Below, in pieces: positions 22,247 to 31,788 of a stretch of 64,000 nt of DNA (positions within the stretch are counted from its first letter, which is position 1; every line of letters begins with the position of its first letter). The DNA comes from Helicobacter cetorum MIT 99-5656 (lineage in GTDB: Bacteria; Campylobacterota; Campylobacteria; Campylobacterales; Helicobacteraceae): positions 372,001 through 436,000 of the forward strand of contig NC_017735.1 of the NCBI RefSeq assembly GCF_000259275.1, in the 5' to 3' direction. The notes under the pieces are model-generated. The model saw only the letters and a list, made by a program, of their open reading frames with translations, was not told the DNA's origin and made no database searches. A program made the position numbers and the translations under genes.

Positions 22247-23257
22247 ATGCCTAATCATACAAATGAATTAGAGATTATCAAACAGCTCTTTAATAACTTA
22301 ACAGAAACTGATAAAAAGGCTTTTTTAAAGACTATTAAAGATAAAGAAAAATCTATAACTAAAACACCTATTCAAAAAGAAATCAAAGAGTGTCCACATT
22401 GTAAGTCTAATCAATTTGTAAAAAATGGCAAAAAAGATAATAAACAAAGATTTATGTGTAAAGATTGCAAAAAGACTTTTACACTAACTAATAACACTAT
22501 TCTTTTTAGCACCAAGACAGATATTAAGGTTTGGAAAAAATTCATTCATTGTATGATAGAAAAATATTCGCTTAGAAAGACAGCTGAAATTTGTAAGATT
22601 AGCTTACCTACCGCTTTTGCTTGGCGGCATAAAATACTAGATGCTTTACAGAATATACAAAACGAAGTAGAGCTAAATGGCGTAGTAGAGGCTGATGAGA
22701 CCTACTTCCCCCTTTCTTTTAAAGGTCATCATAAAAATTTTAAGCTGCCACGCTTATCTAAACATAGAGACACACAAGCATTAAAGCGTGGATTATCTAA
22801 AGAGCAAGCTTGTGTAACAAGTGGAGTGAATTTAAATGGCAAATCTATTGCTAAAGTTTCTGATTTAGGTAAGCCTAAAATCAAAGACTTAATAAAAGTC
22901 TTAAGTAATAAAGTTTCTAGAGATAGTATTTTTGTAACCGATAGTTTTAGAGCTTATTTAAAACTAGCAAATAACATGGAGTTAAGCCATATTAGAATAC
23001 CAAAGAAAAAACATAAACTAGGTTCTTTTAATATCCAAACTATCAATAGCTATCATAGTCATTTAAAGGATATGATTAAGCATAAAATTAAAGGTGTAGC
23101 GACTAAATACTTGGATAATTATCTTGTTTATCATAACTTTGTGAATTTTGCTAAAGAGAGCTATAAGGAAGTGATTTTGTTTGAGTATATACAAAATAAT
23201 GAGTGTGTTAGTTTGAGTTTAGAGATTTCTAAAAGAAAATGCCTATCAATAACATAA
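22247..23257 (+). CDS. IS1595-family (ISXO2-like) transposase
   Basis: 336 residues from ATG 22247, preceded by AAGGA (22235-22239). The longer frame from 22160 runs through a likely promoter (TTGATT, 16 bp, TATACT at 22205). Residues 40-75 form a zinc ribbon (CPHCKSNQ...CKDCKKTF). A helix-turn-helix stretch follows, then the DDE-type nuclease with candidate acidic residues in VVEADETYF and FVTDSFRAY and the conserved NSYHSHLKD region. Upstream, two imperfect 25-bp direct copies (22127-22151 and 22162-22186, beginning GGCTTTG and GGCTCTG) may belong to the left end. No convincing right end was found near 23257, so the element may extend over the R-M genes or be truncated. Confidence 0.88.
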   Translation: MPNHTNELEIIKQLFNNLTETDKKAFLKTIKDKEKSITKTPIQKEIKECPHCKSNQFVKNGKKDNKQRFMCKDCKKTFTLTNNTILFSTKTDIKVWKKFIHCMIEKYSLRKTAEICKISLPTAFAWRHKILDALQNIQNEVELNGVVEADETYFPLSFKGHHKNFKLPRLSKHRDTQALKRGLSKEQACVTSGVNLNGKSIAKVSDLGKPKIKDLIKVLSNKVSRDSIFVTDSFRAYLKLANNMELSHIRIPKKKHKLGSFNIQTINSYHSHLKDMIKHKIKGVATKYLDNYLVYHNFVNFAKESYKEVILFEYIQNNECVSLSLEISKRKCLSIT

Positions 23258-23270
23258 AAAATGATTTCTT

Positions 23271-24305
23271 ATGATAAAAGAACAAGATAAATCTTTAATT
23301 TTAGCTAATCGGCGTTATTTAGGCAATAAGCAATCTATTTGTCCTTTTATTAAAGAGATTATTAACACACTAGAACCCATTGAAATAGTGGCTGATATTT
23401 TTAGTGGCACAGGAGCGTTTAGTGCATCTTTTATAGATAAAACAATTATTACAAACGATATTTTATATAGTAATTATATTACACATTGCGCTTATTTTTT
23501 ACCCTTAGAGTATGATAAAAATAAAATTTGTGAAAAGCTAGATTTTTATAATGACCCCTTATTTTTAAGCAATAAAGAAAGCTCTAATTATATGAGTGAA
23601 TATTTTAGCGACACTTATTTTAGTGCTAAAAATTGTTTGTTAATCGGTGAAATTAGAAAAGATATAGAGCAACAATATTTAAAAAAAGAAATTAATTTTA
23701 AAGAATATGCCCTATTACTTAGTGCGTTATTATTTGCAAGCGATAGAATTGCTAACACCGTAGGGCATTATGATGCGTATAGGAAAAATATTAAAGATTT
23801 AGATAAAAAGATTTTAAAGCTAATCCCCCTAATACCACCTAAGATACTAAAAAACAATGTTTGTTACAACTTGGACGCTAATCTTTTAATAGAAAAAATA
23901 GAGTGTGATTTATTGTATTTAGACCCCCCTTACAATTCTAGGCAATATAGTAGCGCCTATCATCTTTTAGAAAATATCGCTTGTTTTAAGAAACAAATCC
24001 CACAAGGTGTGGCTAAAAAAATCCCCTTAGAACATTTAAAGAGCGAGTATTGCACTAAGAACGCCCCCTTAGTTTTTAAAGATTTAATTTCTAAAGCTAG
24101 GGCTAAATATATTTTACTCTCTTATAATAATATGGGCGATAAAGGTAATAGCCGTTCCAATGCTAAAATAAGCGATAGTGATATTTTAAGTATTTTAAAA
24201 CAAAAAGGCAAAGTAGAAATCTTTGAAACCCCTTATAAATATTTTAGCACAGGCAAATCTAAAATAACTAATCATAAAGAAAGATTGTTTTTATGCCAAG
24301 TGTAA
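23271..24305 (+). CDS. DNA adenine-N6 methyltransferase, D12 class (first of a pair)
   Basis: 344 residues. The SAM-binding motif is DIFSGTGAFS near residue 43 and the catalytic motif is LLYLDPPYNSRQYSSAYH near residue 216. The order of motifs is that of the D12/alpha class (FokI- and DpnII-type methylases). The gene starts 13 bp after the transposase and overlaps the next methylase by 13 bp. Two adenine methylases followed by a nuclease is the usual plan for a type IIS system with an asymmetric site, each enzyme modifying one strand. Confidence 0.92.
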   Translation: MIKEQDKSLILANRRYLGNKQSICPFIKEIINTLEPIEIVADIFSGTGAFSASFIDKTIITNDILYSNYITHCAYFLPLEYDKNKICEKLDFYNDPLFLSNKESSNYMSEYFSDTYFSAKNCLLIGEIRKDIEQQYLKKEINFKEYALLLSALLFASDRIANTVGHYDAYRKNIKDLDKKILKLIPLIPPKILKNNVCYNLDANLLIEKIECDLLYLDPPYNSRQYSSAYHLLENIACFKKQIPQGVAKKIPLEHLKSEYCTKNAPLVFKDLISKARAKYILLSYNNMGDKGNSRSNAKISDSDILSILKQKGKVEIFETPYKYFSTGKSKITNHKERLFLCQV

Positions 24306-25204
24306 TAATTCCTAGTTGTTTTAATTATATAGGGGGTAAGACACAATTACTCCCCCAAATTTTAAAGCATTTCCCTAAAAATTTAGAAGTCTTTGTGGAT
24401 TTGTTTTGTGGGGGTTGTAGTGTGGGATTAAACGCTAAGGCTAAACAAATTACTTTTAATGATAGCAACACTAAACTCATCAAGCTTTTAGAGAGTATTA
24501 AAAACATTCCTTATGAACTTTTTATGCAAGAAGTCAAGCAACTTATTGCAACTTATAACTTTTCTAAAAGCGATATGTATGGGTATGAATTTTATCAAAG
24601 TAATAGCTCTAAGGGCTTAGCCAATATCAATAAAATGGCTTTTTTAAAATTAAGAGAAGACTACAACACGCTTTTAAAAAATAAGCAAGATAATGTTTTT
24701 ATGTTCTATACTTTAATTGTTTTTGCTTTTAACAATCAAATTCGTTTTAATCAGCAAGGGCTTTTTAATCTTCCGGTAGGCAAAAGAGATTTTAATGCAA
24801 ATTTACAAAATAAATTCATAGCCTTTTCTAAATCTTTAGCACAAAAAAACTCTATTTTTAGCGATAAAGATTTTAGAGAGTTTGAAACAAGTTCATTACC
24901 TAAAAATACGCTCATTTATTGCGATCCCCCTTATTTAATCACTAATGCCCCTTATAATGAATCAAATGCTTGGACTATACAAGAAGAAAGAGATTTGTTA
25001 AACTTTTTGGATAACATAGATAAAAAAGGATTAAAATTTGCCCTTTCTAATGTGTTAGCGAGTAAAAACCAAGAAAACTTTCTTTTAAAAGAGTGGGCTA
25101 AAAAATACCATTGCCACTATTTAAAAAAGAGCTATGCTAATAGCAATTATCAAAGAAAAAACAAACAAGCTCCAAGCATAGAAGTGTTAATCACAAATTA
25201 TTAG
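24293..25204 (+). CDS. DNA adenine-N6 methyltransferase, Dam/D12 family (second of a pair)
   Basis: 303 residues with the Dam-type landmarks FNYIGGKTQLL at the N terminus, motif I VDLFCGGCSVGLN, and catalytic LIYCDPPYLIT near residue 210. The C-terminal QAPSIEVLITNY is typical of this family. It is expected to methylate the strand not served by the preceding enzyme. Specificity cannot be read from sequence with certainty; if the nuclease is AlwI-like, a GGATC-type site would be expected. It ends 9 bp before the nuclease start. Confidence 0.93.
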   Translation: MPSVIIPSCFNYIGGKTQLLPQILKHFPKNLEVFVDLFCGGCSVGLNAKAKQITFNDSNTKLIKLLESIKNIPYELFMQEVKQLIATYNFSKSDMYGYEFYQSNSSKGLANINKMAFLKLREDYNTLLKNKQDNVFMFYTLIVFAFNNQIRFNQQGLFNLPVGKRDFNANLQNKFIAFSKSLAQKNSIFSDKDFREFETSSLPKNTLIYCDPPYLITNAPYNESNAWTIQEERDLLNFLDNIDKKGLKFALSNVLASKNQENFLLKEWAKKYHCHYLKKSYANSNYQRKNKQAPSIEVLITNY

Positions 25205-25213
25205 GAAAAAAGC

Positions 25214-27169
25214 GTGGCAGAGTTATCGTATCAAAGTTTTTGTTGGGTTATAGGGACAACGAGCTTTAGGGTTAAAGAGTTGTCTTATAAAATTATTTGG
25301 CAATGTCAGTTATTGCAAGAATTTCAAAAGAAAATTTTAGCTAATTATGGTTTTTGGCAATGGGATAATGTGCAAAGTCAATGCTATGATTTTTTAAAAG
25401 AAAAAGGTTTTTTGAGTAGGGATGCAAGTAGGAAAGATAAAGACGCCAGACAAAAGACTTCAGGACTTGTAGATATTGGACTATTAACTAAAGACAGACA
25501 ATTAAGTGAAGTAGGCAAAGAACTATTACAGGCTAGTTCTAATGATATAAAAACAGAACCTTTTTTAACCCATGCAACTAGCTTAGTATTTTTAAAACAG
25601 CTTTTAAAAACAAGTTTGAGTGTAGGGAGTAACAAAGTTGCTCCCTTTATGCTCGTTCTAAAGGTATTAGACGAATTGGAATATTTAAGTTTTGATGAGT
25701 TCAAGTATTTTGTGCCTTTAATGAAAGATGCAACAACTATGCAATTTCTTATTCAAAAGATTAAGGATTATAGATTTTGTGATGAGAGCATAAAAAATCA
25801 ATTTGTTAATGATATGATTTATGAATGTTTGATACAAATGCAAAATTACAAAGATGCTTTAAAAATATTCTTAGAAAAAGAAATTAATATAGGCTTAATC
25901 TGTAAAGTTGGCATGAATAGAAAGAGCAAAACTTATGATGTGCGATATTATGATGTATTTATTGCACTTAGCAATGCTCTCTTCTATCAAAAAAATAAGC
26001 AAGAATTTTTTTTGCAGAAATTTTTAAAAGCTTTAAAAAAGATAACTAACAATAAAATCTATGATTTATGGCTATCTCTTATTTTTGCTAAAAATCCTAC
26101 AGAAAAACTACTTAAAAACAATCAAATTTCTACTTGTTTATCTTTAACTAACCCTTTTTTAAATTGTAAAGATGAAAGAAGTTTTAAAGAAACCTTTTTT
26201 AAATATTTGCATGTATTCAAAGCAAAAGCTACCCTAGAAGACTACTTTGACTTGAATTGCAGATATTTTAATTTGAGTGATATTATCGTATTTGAAAATG
26301 GCTTAATCAAGCTAGACATACTTCCTAAACACTATTTTAAGCAAGTTATAGACTCGTTGTCTTTACAAATTTTTAAACCAAATCATCAACTAGAACAAGC
26401 TATTTCTTTAGAAGAGATTATAGGAAATGCCCCAAACCTTGATAGGCTTTATAAGGATTTAAGTCTAGTTCTTAACGCTCCCATAAAAAATCAACAAGAC
26501 ATTATCTATAATACTAATCATTATAAAAAACAGCAATTTATTACACTAATTGAAAATAAATTTAGTAACGAAGTCTTATTAAAACTTCTTCAATTATTTA
26601 AAGATAGGATAAATAATTCTAAGGCAGATAAAGTCATTTTTGAGTTGGTTACCGATGAGGCTAATATTCCTACTATTTTTGAATACATTGTAGGCATTAT
26701 TTGGTATAAAATCTCTCAATTTGAGGGCGATTTATCTGTGTTTTTAAAACTCTCTTTACAACCTAATTTATTACCAAAGACCCATACAAAAGGGGGAGAG
26801 GCTGATATTATTTTTGAATATGCTCCTAAATTGCCTTTTTATCCCAAGCATTGTCTGTTATTAGAAGTTATACTAACAACTAAGGACAATCAAAGGCGTA
26901 TGGAATTAGAACCTGTCAGTAGGCATTTAGGTAATCATCTTATTAAAACAAAGAACTTGAATGATTATGCCATTGTTATTGGCACTTATTTAGACCCTAA
27001 CATAGTGAATGATTTTAGATTTAGGAAAATTATGCCTTATCAAAAGGACAAGAAAAGCATTAGTGGTATGAAAATCTTATCTTTAGATACAGATATTTTA
27101 GGTGTGATTTTAAGTAAAAATATTACTTACAAAAATCTTTTCGTAATATTAGATAATTTTTATCAATAA
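25214..27169 (+). CDS. Type IIS restriction endonuclease, AlwI/PleI-like
   Basis: 651 residues from a GTG start with AGGAAA upstream. The N terminus WVIGTTSFRVKEL matches what I recall of AlwI-family enzymes. The likely catalytic core is near residues 520-570: GGEADIIFEY supplies the acidic metal ligand, and LLEVILTTKDNQRRMELEPV with RHLGNHL supplies the rest of the nuclease motif seen in the AlwI/PleI/BstNBI group. It follows two adenine methylases in one operon and looks intact. It would cut foreign DNA at a fixed distance from an asymmetric site. Family assignment is from motifs only. Confidence 0.82.
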   Translation: MAELSYQSFCWVIGTTSFRVKELSYKIIWQCQLLQEFQKKILANYGFWQWDNVQSQCYDFLKEKGFLSRDASRKDKDARQKTSGLVDIGLLTKDRQLSEVGKELLQASSNDIKTEPFLTHATSLVFLKQLLKTSLSVGSNKVAPFMLVLKVLDELEYLSFDEFKYFVPLMKDATTMQFLIQKIKDYRFCDESIKNQFVNDMIYECLIQMQNYKDALKIFLEKEINIGLICKVGMNRKSKTYDVRYYDVFIALSNALFYQKNKQEFFLQKFLKALKKITNNKIYDLWLSLIFAKNPTEKLLKNNQISTCLSLTNPFLNCKDERSFKETFFKYLHVFKAKATLEDYFDLNCRYFNLSDIIVFENGLIKLDILPKHYFKQVIDSLSLQIFKPNHQLEQAISLEEIIGNAPNLDRLYKDLSLVLNAPIKNQQDIIYNTNHYKKQQFITLIENKFSNEVLLKLLQLFKDRINNSKADKVIFELVTDEANIPTIFEYIVGIIWYKISQFEGDLSVFLKLSLQPNLLPKTHTKGGEADIIFEYAPKLPFYPKHCLLLEVILTTKDNQRRMELEPVSRHLGNHLIKTKNLNDYAIVIGTYLDPNIVNDFRFRKIMPYQKDKKSISGMKILSLDTDILGVILSKNITYKNLFVILDNFYQ

Positions 27170-27270
27170 GATATAGAAAACCAAGATTATGACAAATTAT
27201 ACGATGGAATTAAATCTTATTAAATCAATAGTTTTTACAAATAAAAGCTTATCCTTTTAAAAGGATATAT

Positions 27271-28422
27271 TTGGAGAGTTTTTTGAATAATTTAGACATT
27301 AAAACCTTAGGGCAAGTTTTCACCCCTACAAACATTGTGGATTTTATGCTTAGTTTGAGACAAAATCAAGGGAGTGTTTTAGAGCCAAGCGTGGGTGATG
27401 GGAGTTTTTTTAAGCGCCTAAAAAATGCCCTAGGCATTGAAATAGATTCTAAAGTTTGTCCTAAAAACGCCCTGTGTATGGACTTTTTTGACTATTCTTT
27501 AGACAATCAATTTGACACTATTATCGGTAATCCGCCCTATGTCAAGCATAATGATATTTTAAAAAGCACCAAAGAAAAACTAGATTACACTCTTTTTGAT
27601 GAACGCAGTAATTTATACTTGTTTTTCATAGAAAAAGCGATTAAACATTTAAAGCCTAAAGGCGAACTGATTTTCATCACTCCAAGAGATTTTTTAAAAT
27701 CCACCTCTAGTGTGAAATTAAACGAATTTATCTATAAAGAAGGCACGATAACGCATTTTTTTGAACTAGGCGATAAAAAGATTTTTCAAAACGCCATGCC
27801 CAATTGTGTGATTTTTCGTTTTTGTAAGAATGATTTCAGTAGAATCACAAACAATCATTTGCAATTTATGTGTGAAAAAGGCATTTTGTATTTTCTAAAT
27901 CAATCCTACACACAAAAATTAAGCGAGATTTTTAAAATCAAGGTGGGAGCCGTGAGTGGGTGCGATAAAATTTTTAAAAATAAAGAACATGGCAATATGG
28001 AGTTTGTTACTTCTATCACTAAAAAAACAAATGCCTTAGAAAAAATGGTTTTTATCAATAAACCTAATGCGTATTTATTGCAACATAAAGAAAGTTTGAT
28101 GAAGAGAAAAATTAGAAAATTCAATGAAAACAACTGGTTTGAATGGGGCAGAAAACACCACATCTCTAAAGAAAAACGCCTTTATGTAAACACCAAAACA
28201 CGCCAAAAAAATCCCTTTTTTATCCACAAATGCCCTAATTATGATGGCTCAATTCTCGCCCTATTCCCCCATAATCAAAGCTTGGATTTAGAAATACTCT
28301 GTGATAAACTCAACGCAATCAATTGGCAGGAATTAGGCTTTGTGTGTGATGGGCGCTTTTTATTTTCGCAACGCTCTTTAGAAAACGCTCTTTTGCCTAA
28401 AGATTTTTTAAAAATAGGATAA
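27271..28422 (+). CDS. Orphan adenine-N6 DNA methyltransferase, HindII/TaqI type
   Basis: 383 residues from TTG 27271; a second TTG at 27283 with GGAG just upstream is equally possible. Motif X is GQVFTPTNIVDFML, motif I is VLEPSVGDGSFF near residue 37, and motif IV is IIGNPPYVKH near residue 85. This order and the NPPY catalytic core are those of gamma-type adenine methylases such as M.HindII. No partner nuclease is adjacent, so it is either an orphan or a remnant of a lost system. It sits 3 bp before rep, as I recall for H. pylori. A perfect 16-bp palindrome, ATCCTTTTAAAAGGAT (27251-27266), lies at its ribosome-binding region and could affect its expression. Confidence 0.88.
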   Translation: MESFLNNLDIKTLGQVFTPTNIVDFMLSLRQNQGSVLEPSVGDGSFFKRLKNALGIEIDSKVCPKNALCMDFFDYSLDNQFDTIIGNPPYVKHNDILKSTKEKLDYTLFDERSNLYLFFIEKAIKHLKPKGELIFITPRDFLKSTSSVKLNEFIYKEGTITHFFELGDKKIFQNAMPNCVIFRFCKNDFSRITNNHLQFMCEKGILYFLNQSYTQKLSEIFKIKVGAVSGCDKIFKNKEHGNMEFVTSITKKTNALEKMVFINKPNAYLLQHKESLMKRKIRKFNENNWFEWGRKHHISKEKRLYVNTKTRQKNPFFIHKCPNYDGSILALFPHNQSLDLEILCDKLNAINWQELGFVCDGRFLFSQRSLENALLPKDFLKIG

Positions 28423-28425
28423 ATA

Positions 28426-30447
28426 TTGCTAGAAACTTTGAATCTAAACCCCGAACAAAATAAAGCCGCTACGGCAACAATGGGGCATAACTTAATCATT
28501 GCAAGCGCTGGCACAGGTAAGACTTCTACGATTGTGGGGCGGATTTTACATTTATTAGATAATGGCATAAAGCCTGAAGAAATCTTGCTCTTAACTTTCA
28601 CCAATAAAGCGAGTAATGAGATGGTTGAAAGGGTAGCCAAATATTCCAAACTAAGCTCTAAAATTGAAGCGGGCACTTTTCATGCAGTCGCCTATCGCTA
28701 TTTAAAAGAGCATTACCCTAATTTAAGTCTCAAACAACCACGAGAATTAAGAAAACTCTTAGAAAGCATTGTGGATACTAAAAATTTTATTGATGATGAG
28801 CAAAAGCCCTATACCACGCAACATTTATATGCCCTCTATTCTCTTTATACTAACGCTTTAAAAGAAGAAGATTTTAGTGCATGGCTTACAAATAAAAACC
28901 CCGAACACGCCAAGCACAGCATTTTTTATGAAAATATTTTAGAAGAGTTTGAAAACACCAAAAAAAAGCATAATTATATAGACTATAACGACTTGTTGCT
29001 TTTATTCAAAAAGGCTATGTTAGAAAAGGGTAGTCCTTATAAAGAAGTGCTTTGCGATGAATTTCAAGACACAAATCCTTTACAAGAATCCATTTTAGAC
29101 GCTATAAATGCCCCAAGTCTGTTTTGTGTGGGCGATTATGACCAAAGCATTTATGCTTTTAATGGAGCTGATATTTCTATTATTTCTAATTTCACTCAAA
29201 AATACAAGAACGCCCAAGTTTTTACCCTAACCAAAAACTACCGCTCCTCTAAAGAAATCCTAGACTTAGCTAATAAAGTGATACAACATAACGAACGCAT
29301 TTATCCTAAGAATTTAGAAGTGGTAAAATCAGGGAATTTCAGTAAGCCCACGCTTTTAAACTATAACGACAATATCACGCAATGCCAAGATATAGCCAAA
29401 CGCATTGTAGTGAGAAAAAATTTTAAAGAAGTGGCAGTGATTTTTAGGAATAATGCAAGTGCAGACCAAGTAGAAGCAGCCCTAAGAGCCCAGGGCGTGC
29501 CAAGCAAGAGAAAGGGTAGCACAAGCTTTTTTGAATCCAAAGAAATCGCATTAGTTTTAGATATTTGCACACTTATTTTTAACCCTAAAGATATTATGGT
29601 AGCCATTCATATTCTGAGTTATGTGAGCGATGTGGGGGCTAATACCGCTAAAGATATTTATGAAGCCTTAATACTACTAGGTAATGGGGATTTAAAACTA
29701 GGATTAATTAGCCCTAATAAAGAAGCCAAAATCTATTCCAAGAAAAAAGAAATCACTTCTATGGGGCTTTTTGAAGAAATCTTTGCCCTAGAAAATAGCT
29801 CAAGGTTTAATAGTGTTATCTCTAAGGCATTTCACTCACACCCTGTTTTTATGCACCCTAAAATCTCTATGAATGGGGCTAAAATGCTGAGCGATTTTTT
29901 CACTCTCTATGCTAACATCTCTCATCAATCCCCAACTTCTCTAATCCATAATATTACCACTAGCGAGTTTTTTAAAGTGTGTAAAGCACGCCTTTTGAAA
30001 GAACGCTCCAAAAATAAGGACGGCTCTAACAACGAGTTTAAATACACACAAAGTTTAAAACGCTTTAATGAAAAAATTGAACTATTAGGCTCTTTAGCTA
30101 AAAATTACCACGATTTAGGGCGTTTTTTAAATGGCATGTTGCTTGGCTCTAATGAAGCCACACAAGGTGCGGGCGTGAATTTATTGAGCGTGCATGCATC
30201 TAAGGGCTTAGAATTTAAAGATGTCTATATTATAGATTTAATGGAAGGGCGTTTTCCTAACCACAAGCTGATGAATACCGGAGGCGGAGTGGAAGAAGAA
30301 AGAAGGCTTTTTTATGTCGCTGTTACAAGGGCTAAGGAAAATCTATGGCTCTCTTATGCTAAAAGCGAATTGAGAGACAACGCTAAGAACAAAGAATACG
30401 AGCCGTCTATGTTCTTGTATGAAGCAGGACTTTTAAGAAAAAGTTAA
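28426..30447 (+). CDS. rep: Rep/UvrD-type superfamily 1 DNA helicase
   Basis: 673 residues from a TTG start, with all SF1A motifs: Walker A SAGTGKTSTIVGRI, Walker B DEFQDTNP, motif III GDYDQSIYAFNGAD, motif IV YRSSKEIL, motif V VHASKGLEFKDVYII and motif VI EERRLFYVAVTRAKENL. It is a 3'-5' translocase that helps forks pass protein blocks and takes part in repair. It starts 3 bp after the methylase and is translationally coupled to it. Rep and UvrD are hard to separate by eye; gene order relative to H. pylori favours Rep. Confidence 0.94.
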   Translation: MLETLNLNPEQNKAATATMGHNLIIASAGTGKTSTIVGRILHLLDNGIKPEEILLLTFTNKASNEMVERVAKYSKLSSKIEAGTFHAVAYRYLKEHYPNLSLKQPRELRKLLESIVDTKNFIDDEQKPYTTQHLYALYSLYTNALKEEDFSAWLTNKNPEHAKHSIFYENILEEFENTKKKHNYIDYNDLLLLFKKAMLEKGSPYKEVLCDEFQDTNPLQESILDAINAPSLFCVGDYDQSIYAFNGADISIISNFTQKYKNAQVFTLTKNYRSSKEILDLANKVIQHNERIYPKNLEVVKSGNFSKPTLLNYNDNITQCQDIAKRIVVRKNFKEVAVIFRNNASADQVEAALRAQGVPSKRKGSTSFFESKEIALVLDICTLIFNPKDIMVAIHILSYVSDVGANTAKDIYEALILLGNGDLKLGLISPNKEAKIYSKKKEITSMGLFEEIFALENSSRFNSVISKAFHSHPVFMHPKISMNGAKMLSDFFTLYANISHQSPTSLIHNITTSEFFKVCKARLLKERSKNKDGSNNEFKYTQSLKRFNEKIELLGSLAKNYHDLGRFLNGMLLGSNEATQGAGVNLLSVHASKGLEFKDVYIIDLMEGRFPNHKLMNTGGGVEEERRLFYVAVTRAKENLWLSYAKSELRDNAKNKEYEPSMFLYEAGLLRKS

Positions 30448-30450
30448 ACT

Positions 30451-31402
30451 TCAAAACTCTACTACAAACACTGCTACACTCACAGGCACTGAAAGCAATT
30501 TAATATCAAATTTTAAACTTGGTTCTACCTCAGAGCTTGCATTATGAATGCGTAAAGAAAACGACCACCCCTCATCTAAAATTAGTTCCAAAGTGTTAAA
30601 GCTCTTAGGCTTAAAATCAAAATGAATAATCCTAGTAGGTAATTTACTTAAAGGAATAATTCTTTTAGGCTTATTTTTCACACTGCGATTAAGAGTGTTA
30701 TTAAAATGATATGCCTCTAATTTAGTTTTTTGCTCTCTTTCTAATAAAATAGCTTTGTAAAAATCATATTTACCCAGTAAATATTCCACTATTTTTGTGG
30801 GACTTTATTTTTCTTATTTTCATCAATTCTTAAAACTTCATCTTTAAAAGCTTGCAACAATGGGGCATAAATTTCTTGCTCTTTGTTAGAAAAATTTCTC
30901 CATAACATTCCCTCTTTTTTAGCTTTTTCTAAAGTTTCAAAAAGTGGTTTTATAGCGTTTTTATAATTTTGAGATACGCTAACGCCTAACCATTTTTGCC
31001 CGAAATCCAAGTCTTTAGAAAGCCTAGAATGTTTTACAGCCTCATGATTATGTTAATGCTTAATCCTATGCAAAATGTATCAAAATGAATTAAAATATCT
31101 CGCACATCGGCTATTTCTCCAAGCTTATCTGTTTGTAGTGATAGCTTGATTTCATTGTGCGAGCTATCTAATATTTCGCTTAATAATGGCTCACAATCTA
31201 ATAAAAGCAATACCCCACTTTTAGCACTCGCTAAATAATGCTCTTGTAAGGATTTTTCTAAACTTTCATAAGCTCTGCAACTTGCATTATATCCACCTTG
31301 TTTATCTACTATGACTTTTTTAAAAACACTCAATTTTTGCTCTAACACTAAAAGCCATGCAAATTCATAGGCTCTACCTTGATTATTACTCTTAGCACTC
31401 AA
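30451..31402 (-). pseudogene. HaeIII-type restriction endonuclease, inactivated by two frameshifts
   Basis: Three frames on the minus strand together read as one HaeIII-family nuclease of about 317 residues. It runs from MSAKSNNQGRAYEFA (31402, TTG start) through TDKLGEIADVRDILI, DFGQKWLG and VEYLLGKYDFYK to IHNASSEVEPSLKFD. The first break is near 31053: one missing A in the coding strand (ATTAAC instead of ATTAAAC) stops translation just after GLSI. Restoring it reads HNHEAVKHSRLSKD. The second is at 30792-30796, where five A residues in the coding strand should be six; restoring it turns VPQK-stop into VPQKIVEYLL. HaeIII cuts GGCC. The start overlaps the stop of the methylase fragment. Neither run is long enough for classical phase variation, so decay is likely, though sequencing error is not excluded. 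Confidence 0.9.
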
Positions 31403-31732
31403 TGTAACACCTTATAAATACTTGTAGCAATTTCTTTAGCTAAACTCACAGGCACAGCATTACCTATCATTTTATAAGCGTCATTAAGATTTTCATAAAC
31501 AAAATAAAAATCATCATCAAAGCCTTGAATTCTCGCACATTCTCGCACACTCAAACGCCGATACAAATGCCTATAATCTTCTATAAACCTGCAATCATTT
31601 TTGCCAAATTTAGCCATTTTAGGGGCTTGTGGGTGTAGTTGACATTGTCTTCCTGATGCTTGTATGGTAAAGGCTTGTTCGTCCCAGTTTTTCACACGAT
31701 TTCTGCTCATAAAAATGGGCGAATAAGAACCA
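31399..31732 (-). pseudogene. C-terminal part of a HaeIII-type cytosine-5 methylase (split by IS)
   Basis: This piece reads [20 protein letters not shown] onward and includes the target-recognition segment [15 protein letters not shown] and motifs IX-X ([27 protein letters not shown]). It is the missing end of the fragment at 33671-34320. Removing 31733-33670 joins the two in frame as ...HEYFI-GSYS..., giving 984 nt or 327 residues, against about 330 for M.HaeIII. Confidence 0.92.
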
Positions 31733-31788
31733 GTGAAACACCCCTCGCTAAAGCGAGGAGCTTCCTAACTAAAGCACCCTACTGAATG

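Noticed and set aside
27215..27245. Right inverted repeat of the IS1595-type element
   Set aside because: The match to the inverse of 22127-22151 is partial and AT-rich; too weak to define an end without another copy.
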